A stretch of DNA of 64,000 bases from Triatoma infestans (Eukaryota; Arthropoda; Insecta; Hemiptera; Reduviidae), in contig JAAEAF010006542.1 of the NCBI GenBank assembly GCA_011037195.1, forward strand, positions 1 to 64,000. Direction: 5' to 3'. The notes beneath the pieces were generated by a model that saw nothing but the letters and a program-made list of their open reading frames with translations, did not search any database and was not told where the DNA came from. Of this stretch, positions 1 to 10,800 are shown one piece after another. Within the stretch, counting starts at the first letter, position 1. Each line of letters opens with the position of its first letter. A program made the position numbers and the translations under genes.

Positions 1-680
1 GAGCTTTCTTCTTTGAAGGATGTATTTTTAGTCTGGATGGGTACCAGGCCATATGGGAATTTTTGGGAATGAGGAGACCGCTAAATTAGGCGTCTCTCTC
101 CCTTTCATTGGTCCCGAGCCTGCTGATGGCGTATCTTCTGGCACATGTCTGTCAGGCTTCCAATCAGGGACAGCTTCACAGCATTCATTCTTATGAATGA
201 GCTCAGCTGGTTTACGCAGTCGAAAATGCTCATCAGGGGTCCGGACAGGGATATCAGTGAGACGTTGCAGTGTCTTTCACGGAGCTCTCTCAGTCATCTG
301 GCTTTACTGGACATTGTGGTTTAAGGAGACATCTCTAGGTAATGAGGCTCATGAGGGATCCATTTTGTAGAGTCTGTGAGACAGAAGAGAAAAAACACCC
401 ATCAATCTTATGACAGATTGTTTGGGTTGTGAGGAGTTTAGGTTCAGGACCTTTGGTCGAAGCAGGATGTCTGTGGAAGAGCTTAGGCTATTTCCCCTTA
501 AATTTATTGTCCGATTTGTTCGGACTGCGATGAATCTTAGATGGATTAGATCCGGGTCTGGATATTTGTTCTAGACCCGATTTGTTGTTTTTTTTCTTGA
601 GGTAGCTCTGAGGTCCAGTGAGGCTTTGGATAGCATAGGGTTTGGTCCCTTCCGCACAGACAAATAATAAATAATAATCT
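1..680 (+). mobile_element. LINE-A copy 1, 3' fragment (RNase H remnant and 3' tail)
   Basis: Bases 1-190 encode, with frameshifts and stops, the end of a retrotransposon RNase H domain; ELSSLKDVFLVW is readable. The same sequence occurs at 7050-7735 (copy 2) and the two align to their 3' ends, where both finish in TAA/AATAA repeats (here about 660-680). The copy is cut by the window edge, so its 5' extent is unknown. It is a dead fragment, diverged from copy 2 by small indels, for example loss of the part of the GNEEAD region. The assignment to the I/Jockey/R1 group of non-LTR elements rests on the RNase H domain at the C-terminus of ORF2. Confidence 0.75.
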
Positions 681-1899
681 TCAAGATTTTCTTTAAATTT
701 CGTACATGCGATACACTTTTAGGCTGGCAAAATGTAATTTTTGGAAATTTTTGAGAAGGCTTTCTGTGTTTTTTTTTATATTTTACAATGTAATATTTGT
801 TCAATAAATATTGACGCTATATTCTGGACTAGAATTTAATCATAAGGGTAGGTAAAGGTTTCTTTCAGCATCTCTAGTTTATGTTAGGATGTGTCAGTTT
901 TTTTACTTATATTAGGTACATTTATAATGGTTGTGAGAAGGAGAGAGAGTTAGAGAGAATGGATTTTAGAGAAATAGAACTCACAAACTGCCAGGACTTT
1001 CACAAGTATATAGAAGTTTATGTAGCGAGAAGTATATAAAGAGACAGACTGGCTGAGTGATAAGGAGGTAGCAGGTTGCTGACTGGTTGTTAACTCGTCG
1101 TAAACTGTCATAAAACTGTACGCTTGTAGGTCTAGCTCGGCTATATATATATATAATCTCCCACCCAAGGCTAGCCTAGGTAGCGAGTAACCAGGTTGAT
1201 TCCTCTCGTTCTACGGATCCCATTGCAACAAGAAATGGAAGTCGTGTGAATCTTGACACCATATTTGTTTTGTTTCTAATTTGCTGTTGAAATACACCCC
1301 CCACCCCACCCAGTCAATCATTTTATCAAAACTACTTTTTCACGCACTCTAAAAAAAAAAAAAAATTATTTCCGGTGAAAACTTTTAATTTCGTAAAGTT
1401 AGAACGATCGCAATCCTTTTTCACTACTTTCTTACAAACTGCTAGGAGGAGGAAGTGGAAACTATTAGTTGACGTTTTGACTGTGTGTGTTGTGTCTGAG
1501 TGTGTGTGGGCGAAGTCACCAATTTAAATATCATCGTTGAAACTGTCAGATTGGGTTACTATTCAGGAATGAATGTAATGGTCTGTAATCTAATAGTATA
1601 TTTTTGAACAGCAGACAGATGAGGAGGTACTAAGTGATGTAGTTGATGATGTAATAGACAGCAATAGTTGTAGCGCAGTTAAACAACTTCTCTCATCACA
1701 AACTTGTATCCATATATATATATAAGCTAACTTATAACCTGTAACTTATTACATTATGTAGTATTATTATTACAAAGTGAGTAGGTGGAAATCTCATCTA
1801 TTCTTGGGGCAGTGATGTCTGGCATTATTTAGACTTTTACTAATAAAATGCATAGAATAACGTTATATATGATATAATTTTTGTTTATAATGAGTTATT
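681..1899. other. No gene recognised; AT-rich spacer with a short (TA)n
   Basis: No reading frame here looks like protein. There is a TA dinucleotide run at about 1139-1157, a poly-A run near 1352 and a short TG-rich stretch near 1482. The segment 890-1170 reads on the - strand as a CT-rich region next to TATATA and could be the flank of an old LTR-like or promoter sequence, but I find no second copy or paired repeat to support that. Confidence 0.4.
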
Positions 1900-2665
1900 A
1901 GCTTTTAGCCTCATTTTTGGGTTTCTTAACGCTTTTTGAGTTTAATAATTGCGAAATTATGTGGCCTTTTATACAATCGTCTAAAGTATACTTTTTTTTA
2001 ATCAATAATCAATTTATTATATCTCAAGAATGCTACATTGTTATTTCCAGTGCTTCTCTTAAATACGGTATCAGTTTTCTTCTAATAGTTCTTATTTCTT
2101 CGGAATAATCGTTTGAAACAACAATGTACCTTTAAGTTTTTTTTGCAGATTTAAATATAGTTATTTTTTGCCAGAAGGAATGCAGCTTGAGTAACACTGG
2201 TCTTTTACCATGGTTTTTACCAAGTCGTAGTCTATGTCAATATCTTGTGGAGCCAGTAGAACTTCCATCTGAGTAGAAAACACTTCTATGATGCGTTGTA
2301 TTAAATTAAACTTAGTTTCTTCTGGAAATTCTATATTAAATATAATGATATTATTTCTTCTGAAGAAATCGTTTAATTTGTGTCTCGTGCTCGGTTAATT
2401 GCTTAACTATATCCATTTGAACATGTTCTACTTCGAGAACATGTTTCCTAGTTTCTTCTATCTCTTCTCTAAACAATTTGATTTCAACAGAATTCTTACC
2501 TATTTCTTCTTGAAGATTTAAACTATTTTTTTCTATTAATGCAACGAGCTGCTCGTTAGTTACTTGCATAAACATAATAAATTTCAAATAAAATATATTT
2601 TTTAATGGAAATGTACATGACGAAAGTAAAAAAACGAATGCAGTGAATACAAATAGTACGTACAA
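1900..2665 (-). pseudogene. LINE ORF1-like remnant (coiled coil plus RRM-like start), broken
   Basis: On the - strand, 2665-2351 encodes a heptad-rich coiled coil (LVALIEKNSLNLQEEIGKN, then LFREEIEETRKHV) with a possible start at MQVTNEQL. A frameshift then leads into RRNNIIIFNIEFPEE, and further down into RTIRRKLIPYLREA followed, after a stop, by AFLRYNKLIID. A coiled coil, then R-NN-I-IF, then RR-LIPYL-EA and LRY-KLIID is the order typical of ORF1 proteins of non-LTR retrotransposons, where the coiled coil trimerises an RNA-binding chaperone. At least two frameshifts and two stops make it a pseudogene. No matching ORF2 is attached. Confidence 0.6.
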
Positions 2666-2679
2666 TACCAAAGTTTATC

Positions 2680-3265
2680 AACGACCGGCTCAGGTAAGAT
2701 TGTAGTAATATCCCCACAATGCTGCCAGTACACTAATCCACTTATGCACTGAAACAAACTAAATTCTTATTCCTATTAATAAATACAAAAGTTAATTAAT
2801 TTATAACTCAATAAATACCATTCGGATTAATGTAAAATTTTCCGCTATTAAATTTAGTATTTTAAATAATCTACTATAAAAGTTTCAAGTCAATACTTCA
2901 ACTGTAACTACTAAAAAAACTGAATTCAATACAGACGATGTACACACGTTCACAGTAAGCACAGAACTCCAAACTAATTTTTGTAGTAAAGTAGTTATTG
3001 TTATGAGCAAAGCGAAAATGAGTTAACAATCATGTAATGTTCGATTCCTTTATATAGATTGGACAAGACAACTTGACTAAATTATATTTATACAATATTG
3101 CGTGGTTGATGTTCACTTAGTTACGACAATTATGTTTGTATATATTTCTATTTAACATCCTTCATCCATTAGACACGCACGTCTTAGTGCACTGCTGTTT
3201 CGTGTAGAATAGAATGTCGTGGAAAAAAGTGTTCACTTTAGGTCCATGTACTTACATGGAGAGGA
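2680..3265. other. No gene recognised
   Basis: AT-rich spacer. I see no coding potential, RNA gene or convincing repeat here. Confidence 0.4.
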
Positions 3266-3697
3266 AAAAAAAATTTTTTCGATTGGAACACTCACACATC
3301 TTTCTCTTACTGCAAGTCACAGAAATGGCATTTTTTTCTTCTTTTTTTGACACTTATAATTCTTACTAGATCTTTAGTTTAATGAAAAACTTTTCGTTCC
3401 ATATCAATATTATGGAGGAAATCACAGAAAACTGCAATAACTGTTCAGAAAAAAGGCACACTTCCGGATCGACCGATTTCTTTTAAACACGAAATTTTGG
3501 AAACATATTTAATTCTGATTAATATTATTACATAGATCACAGATGTGTATAATAAACTAAAAAAAAACACTTTTATGGAAATCATACCTCAAAGTAACAG
3601 GTACCTCAAAACAAAATATTTCCGAGAAACACGATATCGAAAACTTGACAAGATCGCAATGACTTCCTGTTACCAGCATTAAGAGGAAGTAAATAAA
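3266..3697 (+). repeat. Rep-1 short copy (about 430 bp)
   Basis: This copy starts with ACACTCACACATCTTTCTCT and ends with TTAAGAGGAAGTAAATAAA, the two ends that also bound the full copies at 4797-5895 and 62463-63475. Between them are the family landmarks: CACTTCCGG, GACCGATTTCTTTTAAAC, and an end module with ATTTCCG, CGATATCGAAAACTTGACA and ACTTCCTGTTACC. It lacks the second internal module and the microsatellite, so it is a deleted version. Confidence 0.6.
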
Positions 3698-4139
3698 AGC
3701 CAGCAAACTATTGGCAGTTTTACCAAACCAGTTATAAGCGGCAAACTTGCTTGTGGTTCTCATTATATTACCACCTGGATAAAAGATGCATGACAAACTG
3801 TCCATGATTAATATTCAAAATGAAAGCTATGAGTGGTTATAGATTATCACGAACTATAAATAATATCTTAATGAAATAAAAAATTAAAAAAAAGTAAACC
3901 GGGTCTACCAGTTTAACTAACTTCATGTTTGTCTAAAATATTTTCTACTCAGGTAGACACTAAAGTCTTTTTTTTCTTATAGCAGCATCTCATATTACAT
4001 TAGGATTTCTTGTTTTTTTTATTACACACCAGTGAGCTACATAGCTCCCTGCTTCGGTACGATTTTATCATTTTTATTTATTGTAGTCTGCCTTCACAAA
4101 CTGGACATATGAACTTTGTATTATATTACCTTATTTTCC

Positions 4140-4560
4140 TTCTCTCTTATTGCTATGAGCAGGAAGTAGTACGTATCACATTTTCGAAAATAAGTTTTCA
4201 CACCGGAAATATACATTTTGAGGTCCCCTGAGTCTCAAACTCAAGAAGGTGCTTAACTCAAAAAGCGAAACTCACAGAAACATTATATTTACTTCCAACA
4301 AGTGACCTTGACAATAAGATTTTGATTTAAATCGGTCAACCGGAAGTTGATCACTTTATCGAATGTTTTTCACTCCTAGTTTTTTTTTTTGAGATTTTCA
4401 CGTAAACTGATCCAACGATTTTCTTTAAATTTAGTATATCAACTAAATAGGTTTCATTTAACTTGATATACTAAAAAACTATACGTGCGGAGACTGCCAC
4501 TTTTTTCTATGCATATTTTCCGATAAAATTTATTTGAAGGGAAGGAGTGGTTATGCTTTT
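4140..4560 (-). repeat. Rep-1 partial copy, reversed
   Basis: Reading the - strand gives the Rep-1 order in reverse. The terminal module here appears as CACCGGAAATATACATTTTG then GGTCCCCTGAGTC, followed by GTCAACCGGAAGTTGATCAC (one exact ACCGGAAGT at 4339-4347) and CAACGATTTTCTTTAAATTT. It lies back to back with the full + copy that begins at 4797. Confidence 0.6.
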
Positions 4561-4796
4561 CTCCAAACAGTTGTTTAAAGTTTCCATTCGTGAAAATTGA
4601 AGCAATTTTGTTATTTTTTTGACAAACGTATGATGAGAAAAAGGAGCTATTTCAGTATACTATCTGGTTCCAAGATCTGTATAAAAATGCCAATAGTTAT
4701 AAATTGCAAACTTTTACAGAAATTTATATACAAGAATTTGAGAATTGCTGCAAGCGTTAAATTCTAAATTTAAGTTAAACTAATAATAATAACAAT

Positions 4797-5730
4797 AATA
4801 ATAAAAAAAAAAAATCTGGTGTGAAACACTCACACAACTTTCTCTTACTCCAGTTCTCAAAATTATAATTGACAAATTTTATAGTTTGTGTACCAAATTT
4901 AATGAAACATGTCGAAAACTGAAAAAACTGTTCAACTGTTCAGTAAACGCAATTTCGGTTTACTAATTTTCTTGACACTTGGAATTTTGGTCATTTATTT
5001 ATTTCTAATTAATTTTGTTTGGATGATAGAATTGTATAATCAGCTATGATAGCACTTTAGAGTGAAAACATAACCTCCCCCCTCCCCCAAAAGTGCCCTT
5101 AAATGAATTTTCTCAGAGAAATGTTTTAAATAAAAGTTGTAGAACTTTGGATGTTTAGGTTTTTAAGAAGTTTCAAGAAAATCATCGCACCATTTTTGAG
5201 AAAATCAGAAAAAGTGAAAAAAATTCATTTAGTGAAGTGGTAAAGTAAACGCACTTCCGATTATCCGATTTTTTTCAAACTCGGAATTTCAATTCAAACA
5301 ACAATATTTTAATTCTAATTAACATTATTCGATGTCAGAATTGGTCTAAATAAACTGAAATAGCACTTTAGATGGAAATCTAACCCCACCCCTCCCCCAA
5401 AAGTGCCCTTAAATGAATTTTCCCAGAGAAAAGTTTCAAATAAAAATTGTTGCACTTTGTATGTGTAGTTGATATATATCAAGTTTAAAGAAAATCGTCG
5501 GAGCCATTTTTGAGAAAAATGCAAAAAAGGAAGAAAAACAACTGGTAAAGTGGTACTTCCGGTTGAGGAATTTTGACAGATAACATACACTCAGATCCCA
5601 TGGTGATACCTCACGGAATATCAAGTTTCAACTTTCTACGGTTTTTGTTTTTGAGCTATTGCTGTTCACATACATACATACATACCATATATACATCAAG
5701 TTATGTACATACATACATACATATATACAT

Positions 5731-5766
<36 letters not shown>

Positions 5767-5895
5767 CACTAAAAACCACTTTTTTGGACTCAGGGGACCT
5801 AAAAACGTATATTTCCGGTGAAAACTCGATATCGAAAATTTGACACGATTACATTTCTTCCTCTTACCTAGGACTAAGAGAAACTAGTACGAGCC
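4797..5895 (+). repeat. Rep-1 full-length copy (modular dispersed repeat, about 1.1 kb)
   Basis: The element begins with poly-A then TCTGGTGTGAAACACTCACA and CAACTTTCTCTTACTCC. It ends with TTCCTCTTACCTAGGACTAA and GAGAAAC. The start CTTTCTCTTACTCC and the family's end GGAGTAAGAGAAAG are reverse complements, so full copies have short inverted ends. Inside, a module starting AGCACTTTAGA, followed by CCCCTCCCCCAAAAGTGCCC, occurs twice about 308 bp apart (from about 5050 and 5358). A CATA/CA microsatellite follows, then TTTCCGGTGAAAACTCGATA. No coding capacity is visible; it is non-autonomous. The copy at 62463-63475 matches it throughout. Confidence 0.75.
5667..5767. repeat. Compound microsatellite (ATAC)n and (CA)n inside Rep-1
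   Basis: Runs of CATA tetranucleotide followed by about ten CA units. It sits at the same internal place as the CA-rich stretches in the other Rep-1 copies (about 10488, 15345, 26797, 49855 and 63320), so it appears to descend from the element rather than to be an independent expansion. Confidence 0.85.
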
Positions 5896-6066
5896 TTTAT
5901 TTAAATATTTTGCATTTCAAAAACAAATAAAAAGACCTCTGAAAAAAAAAATAAACCAAACTAATAAAGTTTAAACTATCACAATACTCTGAAATTGCAA
6001 CTAAACTTCCCATTTCATCTTAAAAGTTTCCATACTAATTACCCAATAGTTCTCTTAATCAAGCAT

Positions 6067-6107
<41 letters not shown>

Positions 6108-6645
6108 CCACGTAAGTAAATATGCTAAAATAACTCTCTTCTCTGTTTGAGGAAACCAAACTAATAGCAAGTTCTATATTTCAAAACTTATTGAGATTTA
6201 TAGTTAGTTGGGTTGTTAGAGTTTTCCCTCCTCTGGGGAAAATAAGGGTACTATATATGGAAAACTATCCAAAGTGAAGGATTGTATTTCAGTTGGTATA
6301 ATTTCACTATCGCTTGTGATTTTTTTAGAAAATTGAAGAAATAGACCGGAAGTTAATATTCTTCAGATTTCTTTGCGTTCATTTATTGACGTACATATCC
6401 TTAAATGTAAAATTTTGAATGGGATATATAAGAAATAATAGATTTGTAGTTCTTCCGAATACTTAGTTTATCTGAGATGCTGTGCATATCTTACACATGC
6501 GCACAAAGTAATTACTAAAAACTATTATTTTCCTTATTATAGCCCCTAAATCAAATATATCTTATGTAGAATTTCGTTTCGTCAATGATGCCGATGGACA
6601 GATACTTCCTTTTAGGGCAGTAAAAAAATTTTATTCGCTCATCCT
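5896..6645. other. No gene; (TA)n microsatellite at about 6070-6106
   Basis: AT-rich spacer with a TA run of nearly 20 units. One exact ACCGGAAGT nonamer lies at 6345-6353 outside any clear Rep-1 copy. Nothing else recognised. Confidence 0.5.
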
Positions 6646-6649
6646 AAAC

Positions 6650-6725
6650 ATTAGATGTAGTGGGGGGGAGAATTAAATGTAGATGCTCCTAAGAAGAAAA
6701 AAATCTTGAGTATAACGGCTTGATT
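6650..6725 (-). mobile_element. SINE-1 fragment
   Basis: The stretch TGCTCCTAAGAAGAAAAAAA followed by TCTTGAGTATAACGGCTTGA and TTCGAAACCGGGAT matches the corresponding part of the longer SINE-1 copy at 23111-23296 (GGCTCCTAGGAAGAAAAAAA, TCTAAGGGTAGCACTGGACT, GAACCGGG). On the - strand the tRNA-like B box is recognisable as GGTTTCGAATC. Only the part around the B box and the start of the body remains. It lies directly beside LINE-A copy 2. Confidence 0.5.
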
Positions 6726-6754
6726 CGAAACCGGGATATTTATGTGTGTAAATA

Positions 6755-7735
6755 GTATACAAAGTTTTCTCCGGTGTTACACGGACGGTTCCAGAATGGA
6801 TGGTAGGTTTGGAGCTGCGGTCTATTTTGAGACCGGAGATCATTCGGCAGTATCTCTTGGTGAATGGACCACAGTCTTCCAGACTGAGGTTTGTGCTATT
6901 CTTTGTTGTATCTTAGATGCGAGGTTACGTAACACTAACTTAAAAAGTGTTTGCATCTGCTCGGACAGCCAAGCTGCGCTGAAGGCGCTGAGTTCATGTG
7001 TTTTCACTTCCAGGTTGGTGTTAGAATGTTCTAAAAGACTGGAAGAGCTTTCTTCTATGAAGGATGTGCTTCTAGTATGGGTACCAGGTCACATGGGAAT
7101 TTTTGGGAATGAGGAGGCGGATAAGTTTGCCAAATTTGGCGCCTCTCTCCCTTTCATTGGTCCGGAGCCTGCTGTTGGCGTGTCTTCTGGCACATGTCTG
7201 TCAGGATTCCAATCATGGACAGCTTCACAGCATTCATCCTTATGAATGAGCTCAGTTGGTTGTCGGTAATCCAAAATGCTCATCGGGGGTCCGGACAGGG
7301 TTATTAGTGAGACGTTGCTGTATAAATCACGAAGCTCTTTCAGGCATCTGGTTGGATCCCTTACTGGATATTGTGGTTTAAAGAGACATCTCTAAGTAAT
7401 GGGGCTCATGACGGTTCTCTTTTTGTAGAGTCTGTGAGACAGAGGAGAAAAAACACCCATCCATCTTATGACAGATTGTCTGGGTTGTGAGGAGATTAGG
7501 TTCAGGACCTTTGGTCGGAGCAGAATGTCTGTGGAAGAGCTTCCCCTTAAGGTTATTGTCCGATTTGTTCGGACTGCGGTGAATCTTAGATGGATTAGAC
7601 GCGGGTCTGGATATTTGTTTTAGTCCCGGTTTGTTGTTGTTTTCTTTGGGGTTACTATATGGGCCCAGTGAGACTTTAGATAACGTAGGGTTTGGCCCCT
7701 CCCCAAGAATAAATAATAATAATAATAATAGTATA
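6755..7735 (+). mobile_element. LINE-A copy 2: RNase H ORF and 3' tail
   Basis: An open frame at 6742-7245 holds a well-preserved retrotransposon RNase H domain: YTDGSRMDG (first Asp), FQTEVCAIL (Glu), [11 protein letters not shown] (second Asp), and WVPGHMGIFGNEEADKFAKF (His and final Asp region). It would be the C-terminal domain of ORF2 and would remove RNA from the cDNA hybrid during target-primed copying. The reverse transcriptase is missing, so the copy is 5'-truncated. The frame ends soon after GFQSWTASQHSSL. A non-coding 3' region ends in (AAT)n near 7708-7730. The catalytic residues are intact, so it is younger than copy 1. Confidence 0.8.
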
Positions 7736-7736
7736 T

Positions 7737-7920
7737 AAAGTTTAAAGAAAATCATTAGAGCCGTTTAGTGAAAATCGCGAAACTGAAAAAAAAATTCTGT
7801 AAAGTCTTACTTTCGATTTGTGGATTCTTTTTAACCGAAACCTTCATGCCAGATGCGGTGGAAGTATCTAAACGGAATACCAAATTTCAGCTTTCTGCGA
7901 TTTGTCGTTTTTCGTTTATA
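7737..7920 (+). repeat. Rep-1 fragment
   Basis: Directly after the LINE-A tail come GTTTAAAGAAAATCATTAGA and GCCGTTTAGTGAAAATCGCG, then the GATGCGGTGGAAGTATCTAA and CGGAATACCAAATTTCAGCT segment also seen at 10410-10455 and 26720-26765. A further terminal-module piece (ACTCAGGGGCACCTCAAAAC) lies at about 8835-8935. The intervening 7921-8834 holds no recognisable gene or repeat. Confidence 0.5.
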
Positions 7921-8935
7921 TCAACAAGCAGAAATTCTAACTAGCCACATCGTTCTCCAACCACCAATACCAAAAGCTCAGTCCCCCCTTCTAACACCAA
8001 CATCATCATTCTTCGTTCGATCGCTCCATTCTGTCTCGCCTCTCGTCACAAACAGTTCATAAGTAATAAATTGTAAGTACAATGGAGCTAGAGAGTTTTG
8101 TGTTTTATTCTATAAACCAACCACGACTTCATCATTTCCAGCAACTTTTTTTTTTATTTTTTTTTAATTTCGATAGTACATACACAAGAGTCGATAAAAA
8201 TATTTTTCTCTGGGAACCACAAAACCTCTACTTTCTCTCTCATAGGAAAAAAAAAACCTGCCACAAAATTAATGGCACTTCTTTATTTTTTTTCTTCAAA
8301 ATAAAGTAACCAAATGATTACGTAATGATTATATTTAAGTTTTTAAAACCATCTTCATTCGACTATTGTTGCGTACACTCTCTTATTGCCCTTTTGTATA
8401 AGGAGAAAGGGATACAAACAATGACGTATTTAGCCCCTTATAAATTATGAATATATGTTTACCAATTAGTTATCTATTTATTATTTATATTGTTTATTTA
8501 TTAAGGAAGAAAGAGGATTAAATTGTTTGCTTTGCAGGTAATTCCTCCTACATCTAAAGAAATTAAATAAATAATTTTGTGGATACATTGATTTTTATGT
8601 TATATTCTTTTTACATACTCCTATTGTTCAGGGTGCAATATAAAAGATTTTCCGATCTCTAAAGGGGAAGCGTGATTGACGGAGTTTTAGCCAATTCCGT
8701 TCTACGGGTGCACTGGTCCGTGACAGTTGATGAGGTGTTAATGCGTAGTTGAAGCGGCAATCCGTTTTGTAGATTTTGCCCATACGAGATACCGGTGAAA
8801 TAAACATTTTTATTTTTTATTTTTTTATTTTTTTTACTCAGGGGCACCTCAAAACATAAGGAATTTTTGGTAAAAATTCGATTTCAAAAACTGGACACTA
8901 TCGCAAGTAAGAAACAGGTAAAAGAGACTATTCAG

Positions 8936-9675
8936 TAAAGCAGCAGGCACAATTCCTCGGATTTTTTTTTTTGTTTTCTTTATTCTAGTAAAAACGCCAA
9001 AAAGATTGTTTGTAAATCGCCATTTTGCATAGCAAAGAATAAAAACAAAAAAAACAAATTAATCATTTTGACGGATTTATTAGTGTTTATTATTCGTTTT
9101 AAAAAAACTGTTCTCAGGATTATCCTACACTATCCGTGTATCATCAGAACTATAGAAAATGATACTGGTAGAAATTGACACCACCTTATAATCAAGAAGA
9201 ACCATTTAAAAAAAAAAAATATTCATTGGGATAGTTTAAAAATCAGAAAGGGAATAAATAAATCTGCTGTGAAGTGCTATGTGGTGGAATTGATTTAAGA
9301 GCACGTAAAGAGCGCAAGAACTCCTCCACCACGCACACGACCGGCTCGAGGCCCGTCCAGCATTGTCTGTCTGCTAGTTTGATGAAGTACACTAGACGCG
9401 CTAAAGAAACATCCAAAAAGGTCATACTCTCTCACCCCCCTTCTGAACTAAACATATTATTATATTGCCCGCCTTTAGTGAATGTATATATATATATATA
9501 TATACGGCGAGACCCGGGTGTAGGGACCCCTGAGGCAACTGTGTGGCCACCTTGCTTCAACCTCGCTCGTCCCCTCCCCGCCCCCAATACTCTCTCACTC
9601 ACCAATCTTTTAAAAAACCTTAACATCGCAGCCTTGTCTATAATCTAAAATCAATCACAAATCAATTTTCAGACG
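8936..9675. other. Unassigned stretch with a GC-richer island (about 9280-9600)
   Basis: No gene is recognised. The segment from about 9280 to 9600 is clearly richer in G+C than its surroundings (for example CCGGCTCGAGGCCCGTCCAG and GGCGAGACCCGGGTGTAGGG) and is interrupted by a TA run at 9484-9504. Open frames on both strands show no known motif. It may be part of an unrecognised transposon. Confidence 0.3.
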
Positions 9676-9677
9676 GT

Positions 9678-9735
9678 TCAAATCGCCCCACTAGCCGAGC
9701 GGTAGGCGGTACTGTTTATAAGCGTTTGATTCCAC
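9678..9735 (+). mobile_element. tRNA-like SINE head, fragment
   Basis: The sequence CTAGCCGAGCGGTAGGCGGT resembles a polymerase III A box in a tRNA D arm, and GCGTTTGATTCC resembles a decayed B box only about 25 bases later. The spacing is too short and no cloverleaf forms, so this is a truncated tRNA-derived SINE rather than a tRNA gene. Confidence 0.4.
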
Positions 9736-9959
9736 TTTCTTTCTTTTTTTTCCGCTTCTTCTTCTTCCATCGCTCTTTCTTTCTCTATCATTTATTTAAT
9801 TTATTTATTTTTAATTTTACAAACAAACAAGTCTTGAAAACATTAAAGAAGATATTTTTTGTACAAACTAAATATTTAATATTTGTTGCCTGCAACGGGG
9901 AATATTAAACTCTAGTCATAATTTATTTATTGCTCCACTGGGGGGGCTCCACCCCACAG

Positions 9960-10800
9960 AATCGCAGCGAGTCAAATTTTCGGAATATTAAGTTGTCACC
10001 GGAAATACATATTTTAAAGTCCTCAGAGATCGCAAAAAATCAGGTGTAAATTATATTTGTCCTTACATAAATATGCAAGTGTCGGAGAGGCGGACAACTA
10101 CACTACTTACCCAGCAGAGTACTACAAGTGTAGTCCAGCAGAGAGCGCCAAATAACATTTTAAACAACCTCACACAATATTTGAAATTTTTACCGACAAA
10201 AAATTCGCATATCCCCCCTCCGCAGTTCCGGCAAAATATATCAAATAAAATTGGAAAGGTATTTCTATTTTTTGTAGATAGTTTACAAAGTTTAAAGAAC
10301 ATCGTTTCGAGCCGGCTTGCTTTTTCAAGAAAATCGCGAAAAAATTAATAAAAAAAAACTCTTCCGTAAAATCGCACTTCCGGTTGGTGGTTTTGCCTGA
10401 AATCGTTGTTTCAGATGCGGTGGAAGTAGTACCTAAGTGGAATACCAAGTTTGAGCATCTTGTGGTTTTTATTTTTTGAGATTATACACACACACACACT
10501 TAGATATACAGACCATTTCGTGATTTTCACAAAAAAATGGTTACAATGATTTTCTTTAATCTTCGTATATTGCCTGCAACTCACAAATGCTTATCACTTT
10601 TATTGTAAGGAATTTTCCAGGGAAAATAGATTTTTTGGGGGTTTTCTGGAGAAACAGCAATGTCAAGCCTTCTTCTCAAGTATCATTTCCGTGCAATGCA
10701 TGGTTCCACCTTCTATATCGCATCGCTAGAATTCCAAATTTGAAGCATATCGATTAACCGGAAATCCGACTTTACAGGTTTCTGAGTTTGTTTTTTTTTT
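9960..10800. repeat. Rep-1 modules in inverted arrangement
   Basis: A reversed terminal module (CACCGGAAATACATATTTTA at about 9998) is followed by a + module: AAGTTTAAAGAACATCG, CGCACTTCCGGTTGGTGG with ACTTCCGGT at 10376-10384, GATGCGGTGGAAG, then the CA run at about 10488. Next comes a - module: ATGATTTTCTTTAATCTTCG, CAGGGAAAATAGA, GATTAACCGGAAATCCGACT. Plus and minus modules abut, so this copy is a palindrome-like composite. Confidence 0.6.

Noticed and set aside
5080..5100. G-quadruplex from the C-rich tract in Rep-1 modules
   Set aside because: The opposite strand has only about three runs of G in the best copies, so a stable intramolecular quadruplex is not supported.
5050..5400. CRISPR-like or satellite array from the repeated Rep-1 modules
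   Set aside because: Only two units occur, about 308 bp apart and diverged, inside a dispersed element in an insect genome.
5573..5821. A Thr/His-rich protein over the CATA/CA repeat
   Set aside because: Translation of a microsatellite inside a Rep-1 copy, not a gene.
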